Below are positions 1-13,200 of a DNA stretch of 64,000 nt, piece after piece; the first letter of the stretch is position 1; every line of letters starts with the position of its first letter. Source of the DNA: Akebia trifoliata (taxonomy: Eukaryota; Streptophyta; Magnoliopsida; Ranunculales; Lardizabalaceae); the NCBI GenBank assembly GCA_017979445.1, contig CM030717.1, positions 21,687,288 through 21,751,287 of the forward strand, read 5' to 3'. The notes beneath the pieces were generated by a model. It searched no databases and was not told the DNA's origin. It saw only the letters and a program-made list of their open reading frames with translations. The position numbers and the translations under genes were made by a program.

Positions 1-1320
1 TCTATTTGTCCTATATTTACTTTTTGTATCAGCTTATATAAAGTTGGGTTGCTAAATTGTGATACTGATCTTCGAAGAAAGAAAAAGTATCAACCTGAAC
101 GATCTAATGTAATGGCATGAATAGAGTCCACAAACAGATTTGGAATGCTTAGTTTTGAACCAGAGTTTCTATAAATCTTAGTTATTTGTTGTTTATAATT
201 AATAATATGAGTAGTAGTTGTTAAGAGTCATCCAAATATACTTAAGTTGTGACAATGAGGATATTTTAATTGCGCTAGCTGACCAGTCATTTCTAAAATC
301 TTAAATAAATATTACCCAAATTATAATTACCTAAATCAAGTTCATATCCAAACAATCCCTTAGTTGGCTGGGAATGAAAAGACAGAACTAATGTTCATTT
401 AAAAATTGAAAGATATTATGGATTTATGGAGATGATTATCCTCAAACATCTACAAAAAATTTCTTGTAGTGACTTTGCCTTGAATTTTTTTTGTTTGTTT
501 GTTCAAACTCTTTCCTTCCCTTGTCGTAATCTTTCACTTCGCAGCGGAAGCTATGCTAAAAACCACCTAATTTGTTGACTCAAATATAGTTGTCTCAAAG
601 CATTTTATGAAGATAGTTTTTTTTTCTCCAAATATATTTCTTGGGTTTTTGCAAGAGTTCATCTTTCGTGCCTCAAAATGGTCATTTGAAGTCGAGTGAT
701 AGATTCAGTGACATGATTGAGGATATTCTAGCTATGTTTTTAATTAGATTTATGTTACCTCTAATTGACAGTCATGTTTTGTTATTAATGCGTTTAATAT
801 CTTTACTTTTTTTTCTTTTTTCTAGTGGCATGTAATTGTTTTAGGTGTCGTGTGAAGTAAATATTGGATTTGTGAATGAAGATTTTCCTTTTGGGATTTT
901 TGTTCCTTGTAGAACTTTTGGTTTGTTTGGTTAGCTTTATATGATAGTTTTACCAGAATTTTCCTCTTTGAAATTCTTGTGTTTGGAATCTATCTGTATC
1001 CTTTTAACATTCTTCTAATTGCATGATAGGCTTATTCTCTAATGTTAGTTTGATGAATATCAAGTGGGATGAAACTCAATTGTTATTATAATTCATAGAT
1101 TTTTATAGCAACAAAGAAATTGGTAAATCACTTAAAACAATGGTTAATAAAGGAACTTTTTGACCTTGTTAATAAGGGATTTTTATTTTTCTTTTTTCTT
1201 TTTTTTTAATGGAATATTGGCACTACAGAAAAATCAAATACATCCCTATTAATTATAGGTGATAGGTAGTACTTGATCCCAACTAGTGAAATGTGAACTC
1301 CTACCAGACAATGCAAGAGA
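1..1320. other. No gene recognised
   Basis: AT-rich sequence with T-runs. Short open frames (for example 641-835) show no domain, codon bias or start context I would trust. Nothing is called here. Confidence 0.5.
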
Positions 1321-1927
1321 TCAATCTCCCAAACTCTTATTTATCACCTTAGTCTGTCCATCTGTTTGTGTGTGAAATGAAAATATTGAACCTTTGTATT
1401 CAATACCTTCCATAGGGTCATCCAAAATTAACTTCCATAAGTTGACACGTATGGCATTGTTGCATGTGATTCCCAAATAAATTACTTGGACCAAGTGAAT
1501 TGTCCCATCTTCACACAATTAGTGATAGGTACCATAAATGTTGCCAACCCATTGAAACTCCTTACTTCGTGAAGAGTAGTAGGAAGTCATTCAAGTATAA
1601 GCCTTCACCTTGTAAAGATCTGCTTCCATACCCTTGAGGATACAAGAAAGCAAACATAAAAATTAAAAAAGAAAATCTCTTGGGATCATGAAAGAGCACT
1701 TCTTCAAGTTGGCATTGAGTTTTATGTTGATTGATGATAATCACTTTGGAGGTCGATTTTGGAAAATATGGAAGAACACCCAATTTCCAACAACATATCA
1801 TCAAGGCTTGGGATTTGGATATCGATATTTGACTATGAGTTGTGTTGATGGCACGACCATGAATGCTGATATTCCAACTCCCATCCTTCTTGAGTGGTGT
1901 AAGTAAAGCCCTTTTGCAACAACCCAT
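1321..1927 (-). pseudogene. Ty3/gypsy pol remnant (RT and integrase pieces)
   Basis: Reading the minus strand, 1927-1690 carries a decayed reverse-transcriptase start (LLTPLKKDGSWNISIHGRAI, the usual VPKKDGSWRMCxDxRAIN block) followed by traces of KVIIINQHKTQ. After a large deletion 1396-1321 carries FHTQTDGQTKVINKSLGD, the integrase HPQTDGQTExxNRxL motif. The order fits gypsy pol, but most of it is missing and it is certainly dead. Similar degraded sequence seems to continue on the far side of the small hAT-like element, to about 3070. Confidence 0.75.
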
Positions 1928-2071
1928 TTACTTGCCTTGTTAATTCAGAATGGAAATTATGTTCATTCCGCCATAAGCGGGCAAATTAGGAAATTAAAGA
2001 ACCTGACAGCGAGTCAATTGTCTGCTGCACATCATGCATGGGTGGGGGTAGTTCATTAGGTAATTCAGTAG

Positions 2072-2290
2072 AGTGTTTTTAGAGGCATGTGAGGCTTATG
2101 CCTTGAGGTGCGCCTTGAGATGAGACTCATTAAGATTCCTTAAGGCATAAAGGTTGAAACCTAAAAGCAACTGAGGCTACTTAAATGGCATACTCCACAC
2201 ATTAATTTTTTTTTTTTTTAATGATTTTTTTCCCTATCTTCTTTTGCTTATTCTTTTCTTTTTTTACTTGTTCTTTTTTGTAATCTAAGC

Positions 2291-2371
<81 letters not shown>

Positions 2372-2855
2372 TATCTTTTTCTTTTCACTTTTATTTCTTT
2401 GTTATTGATAGTATGCAACATAATTGGAATTAGAAATGAATTTGAATACAAAATAGTAATATATGCAAAGAATGATCTGATTTTTAAATAATTTTTTATG
2501 GTATTTAGCATCATATAGATGAAGTTATTGAAAAAAATAGTATTTAGTTATGATTTTGCAATAAATATGAAATAGTCATCAAATGTTGAGACTTTCAACT
2601 ATTCAAATATGAAACGTATATATTTTTCTTAAAATATAAAATAATGATATTATAAATAATTATTTATTGTAATGGATTAAAACTTGAAATTTAATTGTGC
2701 TGGTTTGAAATTTAGAATATGTGTGAAGGCCATCCTAACTTTTTAATATTAAATTATTTATTTAAAAATACATGCATGTGAGGCTTACGGTTCACGCCTT
2801 GAGGCACTAGCCAACCGAGTGCCTTGCCTCACGCCTCAAAGTCTGAAAACATTGA
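2072..2855 (+). mobile_element. Non-autonomous hAT-like element, copy 1
   Basis: The ends are agtgtttttagaggc and gtctgaaaacattga, an imperfect hAT-type terminal inverted repeat. It is flanked by a perfect 8-bp direct repeat TTCAGTAG at 2064-2071 and 2856-2863, the target-site size of hAT elements. It has no coding capacity. Subterminal sequence repeats words such as gccttgaggc and gtgaggctta. It contains the (TA)n tract. Copy 2 lies inverted at 3536-4247. Confidence 0.8.
2296..2369. repeat. (TA)n microsatellite
   Basis: About 37 uninterrupted TA units inside the hAT-like element. An open frame across it encodes only Tyr-Ile repeats and is an artefact. Confidence 0.97.
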
Positions 2856-3108
2856 TTCAGTAGAAAAGACATCTGCAAAGTCAAACAATAGTTGGCTGAC
2901 TTGTGGTACTTGTTTGTGGTTTCTCTCTCAGCTAGTGATTCCTGTACATGTTTTATTTGATAGATATTGTAACCTTGGTTGGCCCAGTAAGATGTTTGTA
3001 GGAGAATAATATCAAGTTACTGGAATCATAGTTTTACTCTCCACGCAAGAAACTTTGTAGGGCGACATAGGTGTTGCACCTCCTTCAATTGCATATACGA
3101 TGATCAAC

Positions 3109-3134
3109 GTGTGTGTGTGTGTGTGTGTGTGTGT
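3109..3134. repeat. (GT)n microsatellite
   Basis: About 13 GT units followed by TTTG repeats and a T-run to about 3164. Confidence 0.95.
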
Positions 3135-3535
3135 TGTTTGTTTGTTTGTTTTTTTTTTTTTTTATTGTAACGAGAAGTACTTAAATAATAATTACATGCT
3201 AATGCATTTTTATACAAACCTGTCTTTTGGCTTCCTTCCTTAATTAGCTGCTGTTCTTTTATGAAGAAGGATAGGATGGATGTTTTCCTCCTCCTCCTCT
3301 TATTTATATTATATTATATAGCAAACCTTTATTTATCCAGAAATTAGAGAAAATAGTTGTTATAAAACATCAAACTCTTTTGAATTACTGAATTAAGATT
3401 TTTTCCTTCTAATTAAGCTTATGTTCCATTGATAACTCGGATTAGCAACTTCGTCCCCCATTTCCTTTCAAGCTGTAGCTCCTCCTGCTTTCGCTTCCAA
3501 ATTTCTCTCATATGTTCCATTTCTTAGTTCAAAGT

Positions 3536-4247
3536 AATGTTTTCAGATGTTAAGGCGTAAGCCTTAAGGTGTAAAGTGTAAGCCGCCTCACATGCCTAAT
3601 ATTTTTAAATAAATAATATGATATAAAAAATTAAAATTAGGATAGTCATTACATCTTTATTTATTTCAAATCCATAACAAAAATATTTTTTTTTTTCAAG
3701 TTTTCAAGTTTTAATCCATGACAAATTGAATTTCAAGTTTACAAGTTTTAATCCATAAGAAATTGAATTTCAAATTTTAATCCATAACATAAATATTATT
3801 ACTTTATATTTTAGCTAAATAGAAATATTTTGTATTAGAATAGTTGGAAGTCTCTATCATAGCTAATTATTTTATATTCATTGAAAAAATACAATTACAA
3901 TATTAATTTTTTCACAAACTTCATCTATAAAATACTACAAAAATTATTTATGGAACAACTTAATTAACTCAGGGATTTTCTTTGTATTTTGCATTCTAAT
4001 TCATATCTAAGTGTTCCAATTATATTTTGTATTAGAGATAACAAATAAATAGAAGTAGAAAAAGAATCTTATAACGTTTTACTTAGATAATTAAAAAGTA
4101 AATAAGCAAGAAAAGAATATAAAGAATGGGGGAAGAAATGCATTATTTAAATAAATAAAAAATAATATGCGGTGTATGTTATTTCATGGCATTCTTAATG
4201 AGTCTCAGCTTAAGGTGTGCCTCAAGGCATGAGCCTCTAAAAACACT
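3536..4247 (-). mobile_element. Non-autonomous hAT-like element, copy 2 (inverted)
   Basis: Reverse complement of copy 1 at both ends: left end aatgttttcagatg, right end gcctctaaaaacact, with the same subterminal words (gtgcctcaaggcatgag, gcctcacatgcc). The flanks agttcaaa and ggttcgaa may be a decayed 8-bp duplication. No coding capacity. Confidence 0.7.
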
Positions 4248-4249
4248 GG

Positions 4250-7200
4250 TTCGAACTGTATAGGAACAATGGTCAATTTTAGCTTGAATGGTCGGTCTGG
4301 AGGGAAATTAACCCCCACCTCACTGATCATTAGAACGAAGGGAAAGGGTGAAGTCTCTTATTGAATTCTAAGTATGTCCATATCCATTGGGTCCGATAGA
4401 ATTGCATTCCAGAGATTACAAACATCCCTACATTCAGTTTGGGTTGGGTTGGCTACTATCAAATCAAGGGACTTTAACCCATATTTGACCCCTTTTCTTC
4501 AAAGCCTTTAAATGTGGTTTTTGTTCCTGTCCCCACTACCAGGAGAATGACTTAGGGTACAATCCTCCAATGTAGCAAGGTGATTAACTCGTTTTCAGAT
4601 TTCAAGATCTGCTTGAATTTTCAAGATTCGGATCAAAATCAAAATCAAAATCACAATCACATCTCGATCAAATTTAAAGCAAAATTCTAAATTTGGTTAA
4701 CAAGTTTTCTTAATAAATAAAACTATATTTTAGGTTTGGAATCAAGATTAATCAAAAGAAAATGGAATTTGTTGATTAGAAAATCATTTTCATCGGTGAA
4801 AATTGATTTTATGACTAATGGTGAAAGTGATAGATTGTCAATAAAAACCAAGAAACAATAGTGGAAATGAAAATAATGAAAATTCTGACTTGGATTTGAT
4901 CTCACCTCCTCTCAAGTTGAACAAATTCTTGTAAATTTGATTAAATCTTCTTTCTTTATTTCTTTTTGACAAGATTGATCCGAAATTATAGCAAATCTTC
5001 TTTTTAGATGAGAAGAATTCAACACACACACACATCTGGAAATTCCCGATATGTTATTTTCTCACTTGTGATTTTCGATCCTTAATTTCTGGGATCTCTA
5101 AAACAAGCGCCCCTCCCCTTTATTTATAAAAATCATAAGGGGAGGAACTTTACAGATTAAGTCTTTCCTAAAATGGTAAAAACATACAAAGTAAGCAATG
5201 TTTAAAAATAGTATAGCATACAAAGTGAGTAAGTTCTAAAATAACGAAGGGTATTAAAATTTTCAAATGAAGCTGGACAGCAAAAATCGCTATATAGCGA
5301 TTTCTACAGTAAAAAATTGTTATATGGCGATTTAGCGATTTGGACTAAATACTTTGTCCAAATAGCAATTTAGATAGTGGTTTTAATCTTCATTGATTGA
5401 TCTTCGACTTCCTTGATTTCTTTGACCAATTCTTCAAATCTTGAACTCTTGAACTCTCAATTCTTCTTCATATAATGCTCATAGGACTTTGATCTTTCAT
5501 TATGGTGTCCAATTTCCAGACAAAAAGCTTTATCATAATCTGTGATGTGTGTCCAATGTGATATATAAGCCTAGTAAAGCTGATTCAGTCAACTAGGTAC
5601 GTCAATGCGCGCACCCTCTCCTCATCAGTTGACTTCTTTCACGACTTGATCTCTCCAACACAGTTGAGTTATAAGCTCTATCTGGATCTGAAATGGATTA
5701 TGAATTTCGATAGTGGGTCAGACCCAAAATCCGATCTGATAGGTTTGACTCTGGATTGGTTTTGGATCAATCATACGTATTAAATCCGGTTTCCGATTCA
5801 AAACTAATCTAGTTATTATTGGATTGGATTTGGATCCTAATAATATTGAGATACAAAGCCCAATCCAATAAAAATCCGATCCAATGCTTGTCGGATCAGT
5901 TTCGAGTTCAAAATTGATTCCAGATGATCTGGCTTGTAAGCGTATCCGACCAGTAAACCATATGGATTCTATATTAGGGTTGTCAATGAATTGGTTCCAA
6001 TTCAATTCCTAACATGACCAAAATCGGAACCATTAAATTTGATTGGTTCCGGTTTCTATCAGTTCTTGTTACGATTCTCAAACTAATACAATTTGGCCAC
6101 AAAAATATTTTCATGAATTCGGTCAGTAAAGTTGATTCAAAAGATGTGGAATCCGTCTATGAAAAATCTTCTATGAAATCTGGAATTTGATCACTAAAAA
6201 TAAGTCTAGAATTGAAGAAATCTTACCTAAACTTGTTGAACTTCTCCGAGCTAATAGCATCGGAATGACATAAAAAATCCAACAGATCATATGAGGGTTT
6301 AATAGGTTAAAATCCATCCAAAGGTCAATTTTTTTTACTAAAGATCAAATTGATGTATTAATGTAGATCAGCAATTTGACTAACGAATTCTTCAAGTCCC
6401 AGGGTTGCAACATGTGCCACCTCTGGTGAGGTCGGTGGTATTAGGACTGTGATACCGAGCTCATAGGTCTGGGAGTTGGTGAAATAACACTAATGAAGAC
6501 TTAAAATAGGGCGGGTTGAATATGTTTCTAAAAAAAAAAATCTTTGCCAATTTTTATTCTTTTAAACAAGTAAAGACACCATAAATCCATAAACTCAAGA
6601 ATAACAATAACTGAAATAAATCACACAAAAGATAAAAGTTCAAATCATCCAGCGAGACAAATTTATAGTGACTTGGTGACCTCAGTCCCTATTCCACTCT
6701 CGGAAAGCTCATAACTTGAGATAATGTCTTTATTCAATTCCTTTAGATTACAACCGCTTACCATGAATGACGAGCACACTGTCATAGCACAATACTTGAG
6801 ACTTTCACCTAAGCCATTTGAGATATCATAATAAGAAATCTCTACGAATATCCTTTTTGAAACAAGAACACGATCAATTTATGTAGAAAACTCAAATAAT
6901 TGCTTAGAGAAGAATTGGTGAGTTTCTCTTTAGAAAACTCAATTTAAATAGACACAATGGATAGGGTTAGAGAAAATACTATCAAAGCTAGATAAAATCT
7001 TATTCAAGCAGACTAGAAAAACAATTCAAACTGAATAAGACTTTTTTAAAAATATTCTCTCAAAACAGAATAAGACTTGTTCAAAATCTGTTGAAACAAC
7101 ATCACTCGGTCAACCAATCAAGAAGCTGTGTCAACCGACTGGTCGTCCTATGAAGAAGTGCAAAACGTGCACTTTCCAGGTTCGGTCGATCCCACCCACC

Positions 7201-8607
7201 CACACACACAATGAAGATAAGAAGCTGGGTCTATCAAAATTGTGTTGTTGATTTACTTGGGCATCGGAGACTCTTTAGGATTCGCATGAGCAAGAAAGAA
7301 GGTTGCAATTCTTGAGGTACTACAAGATTTTTGCATCTACAGTCAATATTATTTTTCTACGAATTCCACTAATTTTACATCAATTTCAGACTCATACCTC
7401 CACTCTTGATGAATATTTAAATGCCTCTTATGCTTTCAAACTGATGACATGCTCCATTGGGAGGGATTTCTTTCTAAATAGTCCCTAACTTTTGGGTGGT
7501 AGCTTGATAGTCTATTAACTCTTTTTAAAGGACATTTTACATCTAAATGATCCCTTCACCTCTGGGATACAACTGGATCCAGTTCAAACCAAGGACTGGC
7601 GAAAATTTAACAAGGAAACAATGGTCAAGAGGGATGTAATTGCGCTTGGACGATCATTTCTTGGCTTTGAAGTTGCGCAAAATTGTCATGAAGGACAGTG
7701 GTTCTTCATTTACAACTAAGAAATGAGAGTATTTAAGTAATTTCAATATATTTTAAAAGGATATTTAAATAATTACACAAAAAAAATCTTCAAATTTACT
7801 ATTTTGGTAAAATATTTTAATTTTGAAAACAGTAATTTACCCCTTTCATAATTTAGTATGAATTGTGTCCTTTTGGTAATTTTTCTAAACTATACATAAA
7901 TACATATAGGGTGGGGTGGGGGTACCGAGGACTCAAGAAATGACACAAGATCATGACTGTCTGGACACAAAATCCGACGGTTGAGATTTAACACATCTAA
8001 ACAATACATATCCCATGATATTTATCTCAAAGATAATTTTCAACCACTGGATTTTGTGTTTGCACAATCAAGATCTTGTGTCATATGTCTTGAGTCAACG
8101 GTTATAATTATTTATTACATAAATATTCGGTGTGGTTTGATTCTATACAAGCCTTGAATCGAGAACTAAGAGCCGAACAAAATTGCAACTTGTTCCAAAC
8201 CAACCCAAAGCTATCTGTTTGGTTCAATTATTGGTTTGAACCTAACCAAGTTGCACCCCTAATATCTCACATTCCTTTTAGAATGAGACTAGTACCTACC
8301 ATTGCACAGCACAGCCCACCACATGAAAGCTTCCCAAACATGCAACAATGTAAATCAAGATTTCATAGAGAATTTATGTACTTTGATATGGAGATATCTA
8401 TGCTAGAGTCCATGCCATCCTCTCCAAATCAAATGGAAGTCTTTCCAAATATTTCAAATACTCTCATAAATTTGTTTCTCAGATTCTTTCACTAATCGAC
8501 ATAACTGCAAGGAAATCCTAAAAGTTCACATAACCTTAACCTTAACATAGCAACCTTTTTTTAAACCAAAACTGAAAATTAATTAATTGTTGCATACCTC
8601 AAACGAT
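4250..8607. other. Downstream flank of TERT, no gene recognised
   Basis: I see no supported coding exon. At 5700-5960 there is degenerate sequence rich in gatccgat/atccgaat words, similar to material at 8990-9450. Several A- and T-runs occur. The open frame at 8130-8495 has no recognisable domain. The TERT 3' UTR should occupy the top of this stretch, just below 8608. Confidence 0.5.
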
Positions 8608-8878
8608 CTAATATTTGATCTTCCAAAATAGGGAGGAGTGCGAATCATCAACTGCATACTTCAATGAAGTGCTCACCAGCATGTTATATGTTAACAACTC
8701 AGACCTCAACGAAGATAGCAACTTTGTGTGTCGTGATTGTTTTCTCTTTAATACTCGAATATAGGCATTTAATCCGAGCCATTCAACGTCCTTTTTCGAC
8801 AATTCAAGAACCGTTGGATGGACAATAGATCCAAGTTTTACAGCACGCATCCTTATCACAATGAGCTTGTACATGTAC
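8608..8878 (-). CDS. TERT: TERT exon 11 (C-terminus and stop)
   Basis: Acceptor atgttgttag. Encodes [17 protein letters not shown], then [19 protein letters not shown], matching EVIWLGLDAYIQVLKKKNSR of Arabidopsis, and ends SSLFWKIKY followed by TAG at 8608-8610, the same W-K-x-x-Y end as other plant TERTs. I see no clear AATAAA signal shortly after the stop. Confidence 0.95.
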
Positions 8879-10151
8879 CTAACAACATTACAACAGACAT
8901 AATCGTTGAATCATCAACAAATGAAAGAAACAACACAACAGGATAAACATAGGAGAGATTTTGGTAGGGCTCAAAACAGGTTAGGTTTGGGTCAGATACG
9001 AGTATATCCATATCTAGATCCGATTTTTTAAGATCTGGATCCGTATCCGAATCCAACTCGGATCCTATTAGCTAAATCATATCCTAACCCTTTTGCTTTC
9101 ACTATCCAGATTCGACCTGCCCAAATTACTTGATTCGGATCAGTCATGTCCGATAATTTTGAAGCGTTCAACATTTTTTTTACTATATTTCTTTTCTAAT
9201 TGTTATACTATTCTTTTTTGATATTGTAATACTTTTATCTTATAAGAATTTATATTATATTATTATTATATTAAAGTAGTAGAAAAAAGATATTTTGAAA
9301 AATATAAAAGCATTATTTTCAAAGCAATATATCATTCGGATCTAGGAGTTCAAATCTGACCCGGATCCGACTCGAGCCAGGGATGTCAGCTCATATTCAA
9401 TGCATTTTTTTACTCGGGTCTACTCCAAGGGTACAAACCCGCTAAATTCGGATCAAATCCGACCCATTTTATGTTGTAGGGCATTTGGGCACCTCTACTA
9501 TCTATTTCTTTGCAATTTAATACTAACAAAATAGTTTTGGACTTGAATCACTTTTTTTTCAATTTTATATTATAATAAGATATTTACAAATAAAATTGAT
9601 TGCATATTAGGATCTCATCCTGATATTAGTTATATATATATGTATTAAAAGATGAGTTGATTAGTTGCTAAAAAATTAAAAAACAAAAAAAGATCAAATG
9701 AAATTCTTACCTGAAAGAATTTGTGATCATTTCAAAGTAGACTTCTGGTGGAAGAGTGCAAATATTCGACAGGTTGCAGACATAACAATGGAACTTCATT
9801 GCGCATAGTAAGAAGGCTTGGTAAATATTTAATCTGATGACATCTGCAGAATTAATATTTGAATCATAGAATATGGGATGGCATTTTGGTCGCAAATAAT
9901 AACATAATTTTTCCCTCAGATGGTGACCTGGTTTATCTTGCCAACAGACAGTAAGAGTAGAACTCAGATGGATATCCAAATACCTGTTCAACAAACCCAT
10001 ATACAAGTCTCATTATTATGAAGTATATTTCTAATATATGCATATTAACCACAAAAGTTATAAATAATTTGTAAATCATCAGTAACTACATAGCACTATA
10101 TTATCTTGCCACCAGACAACAAGAATCAAATTAAAATGTATATCAATATAC

Positions 10152-10211
<60 letters not shown>

Positions 10212-13200
10212 GGTAAGGTATTAAATTTTGATTTCGGTTAGTTTGGAAATGGAAATATTATGATTAGTGTGAAAATTAATTCAATTTTTGGAAATGATAT
10301 AAATATTGAAGAAATGTTCATTGACCCTATAGGAAATGATAAAATAGACATTAAAATACACCCATTACGTCATCAAGATACAATAAACCATATGGAGTGT
10401 GAAATTGAAAAACAACAACATTTTGCTACATGGAAATAAGAATAATAAGTACTGTTAACTACATACAACTTAATATGTAAAACATTGAAATGAAGAGACT
10501 ATTAAATTGCATGTGTGTTATTATAGTTCTTATTTTTTGACTAAGTATGAATTAAGTTGCTAATGCATCCAACTAATTTAAACATGGCTAATTGTGTACG
10601 AGCTTAAATAGACATACTAATACACTAAGAATATATTAAAATAAGATGGAATAGATAAGATAACTAACTAATCATAATTCATTTATACCAACGGATGAAT
10701 GTTATGTGCTATATTTTTTTTACTAAATACAATGTGTAATTTACAACTTCTTTCTAGAAGCAATTATAATTTCCTTCAAAACATAATATTTTGGTAGAAG
10801 TTTACTATTCCTCTGTCAAAACATTGCATTAGTATACTTAAAATTTGATATTTCGGTCAAAATTCACTGTTCGTTGAAATATTTTGTGAAATGATTAGTG
10901 ATTTCCATTGAAATATATACAAAAGGAAACTATCGGTTAAATTTCATGTCGGAACTTGTGGAAGTGGAAATATTTCAGTATATTTCCAGCAAATATGTCG
11001 AAATTTAATACTATGTATATAGGGAAAGGATCATCAGCCAACAAAAAAAGCAAGTGGTTTGTTCTATGTGGGTTAGAAGTTTCGGAATGGACTGATTTTT
11101 GGTGAGGATGATCTCCTCACCATAGAGATTATCCTCACCAAAAATCAGCCCATTCTGAAACTTCTAACCCCATCAAAATTGCTTTACAAAAAAATGGACG
11201 GTCCACAATACTTCAACTTGTAAACTGGGGCTAGAAGTTTCGGAATGGGCTGATTTTTGGTGAGAATGATATCCTCACCAAAAATCAGCCCATTCTGAAA
11301 CTTCTAACCCATATAGGGGGAAAAAAGTGGGTTTTTTAGTGGTTTGTTGATCCTGCCCTATATATAGATATGTATAACCAAAAATCCTTGGAAGATTCAA
11401 AATAACCAAAAAAAAACATTGATAAGAATATTTCTACTTATTTCTATCTGTATGAAAAATGATGCTCAGTAGAAACAAAAATATATGAAATTCAAAGAAA
11501 ACCAATGATAAAAGAGAACCCAACAAAGCAGACATAAGGTCTATCCATACATTTAGAGAAAATGGAATAAAACGATATACTAAAACAAAGTTAACCTTGT
11601 GTAGTCTGCCTGGATTTCCAATGTGCAGCAATTAATAAGTAAACCGCTCCAAGGAAGAAATGATATTCCGTCTTCTCCTGTATACACCCTGTTCGACAAA
11701 AGCCCCGATATGTCGTCCATGTCAAAGTTCATACAAGATTTTGCTTCATTGATTGAGCAGTTATATTCTCGAAACCCTCTCTGCAACCTAGAGAAGAAGC
11801 TTGCAGCCTTCTTCTTGGAGGTTGATATAAAAAGAAAGTCATCAATAAACCTCAATAGTATATGATTAGGGGATGTTAAACTATCTTCTTCAACACCTTT
11901 CTTTGCTGCATTACCATCACAAATAACTCTTCCAGCCAAATCTCCTTTGGCAGGTTTTGAGGTATGACACTCTTGAATTTTTTCAAGAAATGGAAAAATC
12001 ACATCCGTTTCAAGATGGGCATAGTAAAATGAACAGATAAGAGAAGATAACACACTTCCTTGAGGTATACCAACTTCTTGCAAGTAAAAGTTTCGACCAA
12101 TTTGCAGCACATTGCGCTTCACATGTTCATGAAGATCATGATAAAGTTTTTCTCGCCTTATCTTTCTGCTCAACTCCTGAATGATTCAGGATACATAAAA
12201 GATGTAAACCAGTGCTAATTAACTAGCTTTTCTTTTTTCTTTAGTGTTCAATAATAACCAACTAATATGTGCGAGTATCCAAACCAAATAAAATAAAAGC
12301 TGAAAATAAAATATTTGAGAGATCGTTCTGTTCAAAAAATGCTTACAATTTGTCCAACACAAAGTACGAACACTGATAGTTCTTAGAAAAAGAATACAAT
12401 GCATTATACCGTACAAATCAATTTGTCAAACTTTTTACTGGCAACAAGGTGATAGTTGAATCGCTAGAAGAAATGTTTGATAAAAATGTTCCTAGATAAT
12501 TGAAGGAAGGAATCGCTTATATCAAATTCGTGTTGCATTCAATCAAATTCGTGCTGTTAATTCCAAACATAATCAAGACACCAACTTAAGGGAAAATGTA
12601 GTCAAGGGAAAATTAGTCTTTTATTATTTGATATGGTTTCCTTGATATTATGTCTCCTCAGTGGGGATAAGTTTATGTATCTTTATAGCTTTATTATATA
12701 AAGAAAGAGATTAGGCAATTGAATACAACATAAACCCTATTTCCTTCCTATTCTCTTCTCATTCCTTCATTGTTCTTTTTTTTTGTTTCTTTTCAACATC
12801 AAAATTTTTAATTGTGTCTTCTGATACCAATGTAAATGATGATCAAGCCGTTATATTTGAGTAGAAGTTGACAATTGCGAAGCAATAATATTTCTACTGG
12901 TATGGGCTTTGCTCAACCCTGATTCATGACCTATCAACAAAGGAGAATGATTTGGTGCTGCCCCTCAGTATAAAATATCAGAGGAACGAAAAGAGTAGCT
13001 GTCCAACTATGGGGTCTCAGTTATTAGGTTTTGGAAACATGCACGCGGGGAAAATATTGTTGGCTCAATTTATTGGTAGTTTTCAAGATATTCCATGGCA
13101 AGGTAAACAATAGTGATGCAGTCCAAGTTAGTTAGTTATTGGAGTTAGTTAGTTAATTGTTTGTTATTTCAGTTAGTTGTTATGTTTCTGGTTTGCTTAT

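Larger units (their letters stand above)
9984..11595 (-). other. TERT: TERT intron 9
   Basis: 1612 bp. Contains a compound microsatellite, a transposon-like repeat with short inverted ends (about 10217-11012) and a nested-hairpin MITE (11015-11368), so most of the intron is repeat. Confidence 0.85.

Noticed and set aside
2248..2514. 88-codon minus-strand frame with long Tyr-Ile repeat
   Set aside because: It is the (TA)n microsatellite read in frame.
8130..8495. 121-codon plus-strand frame below TERT
   Set aside because: No recognisable domain, overlaps likely TERT 3' UTR region on the other strand; unsupported.
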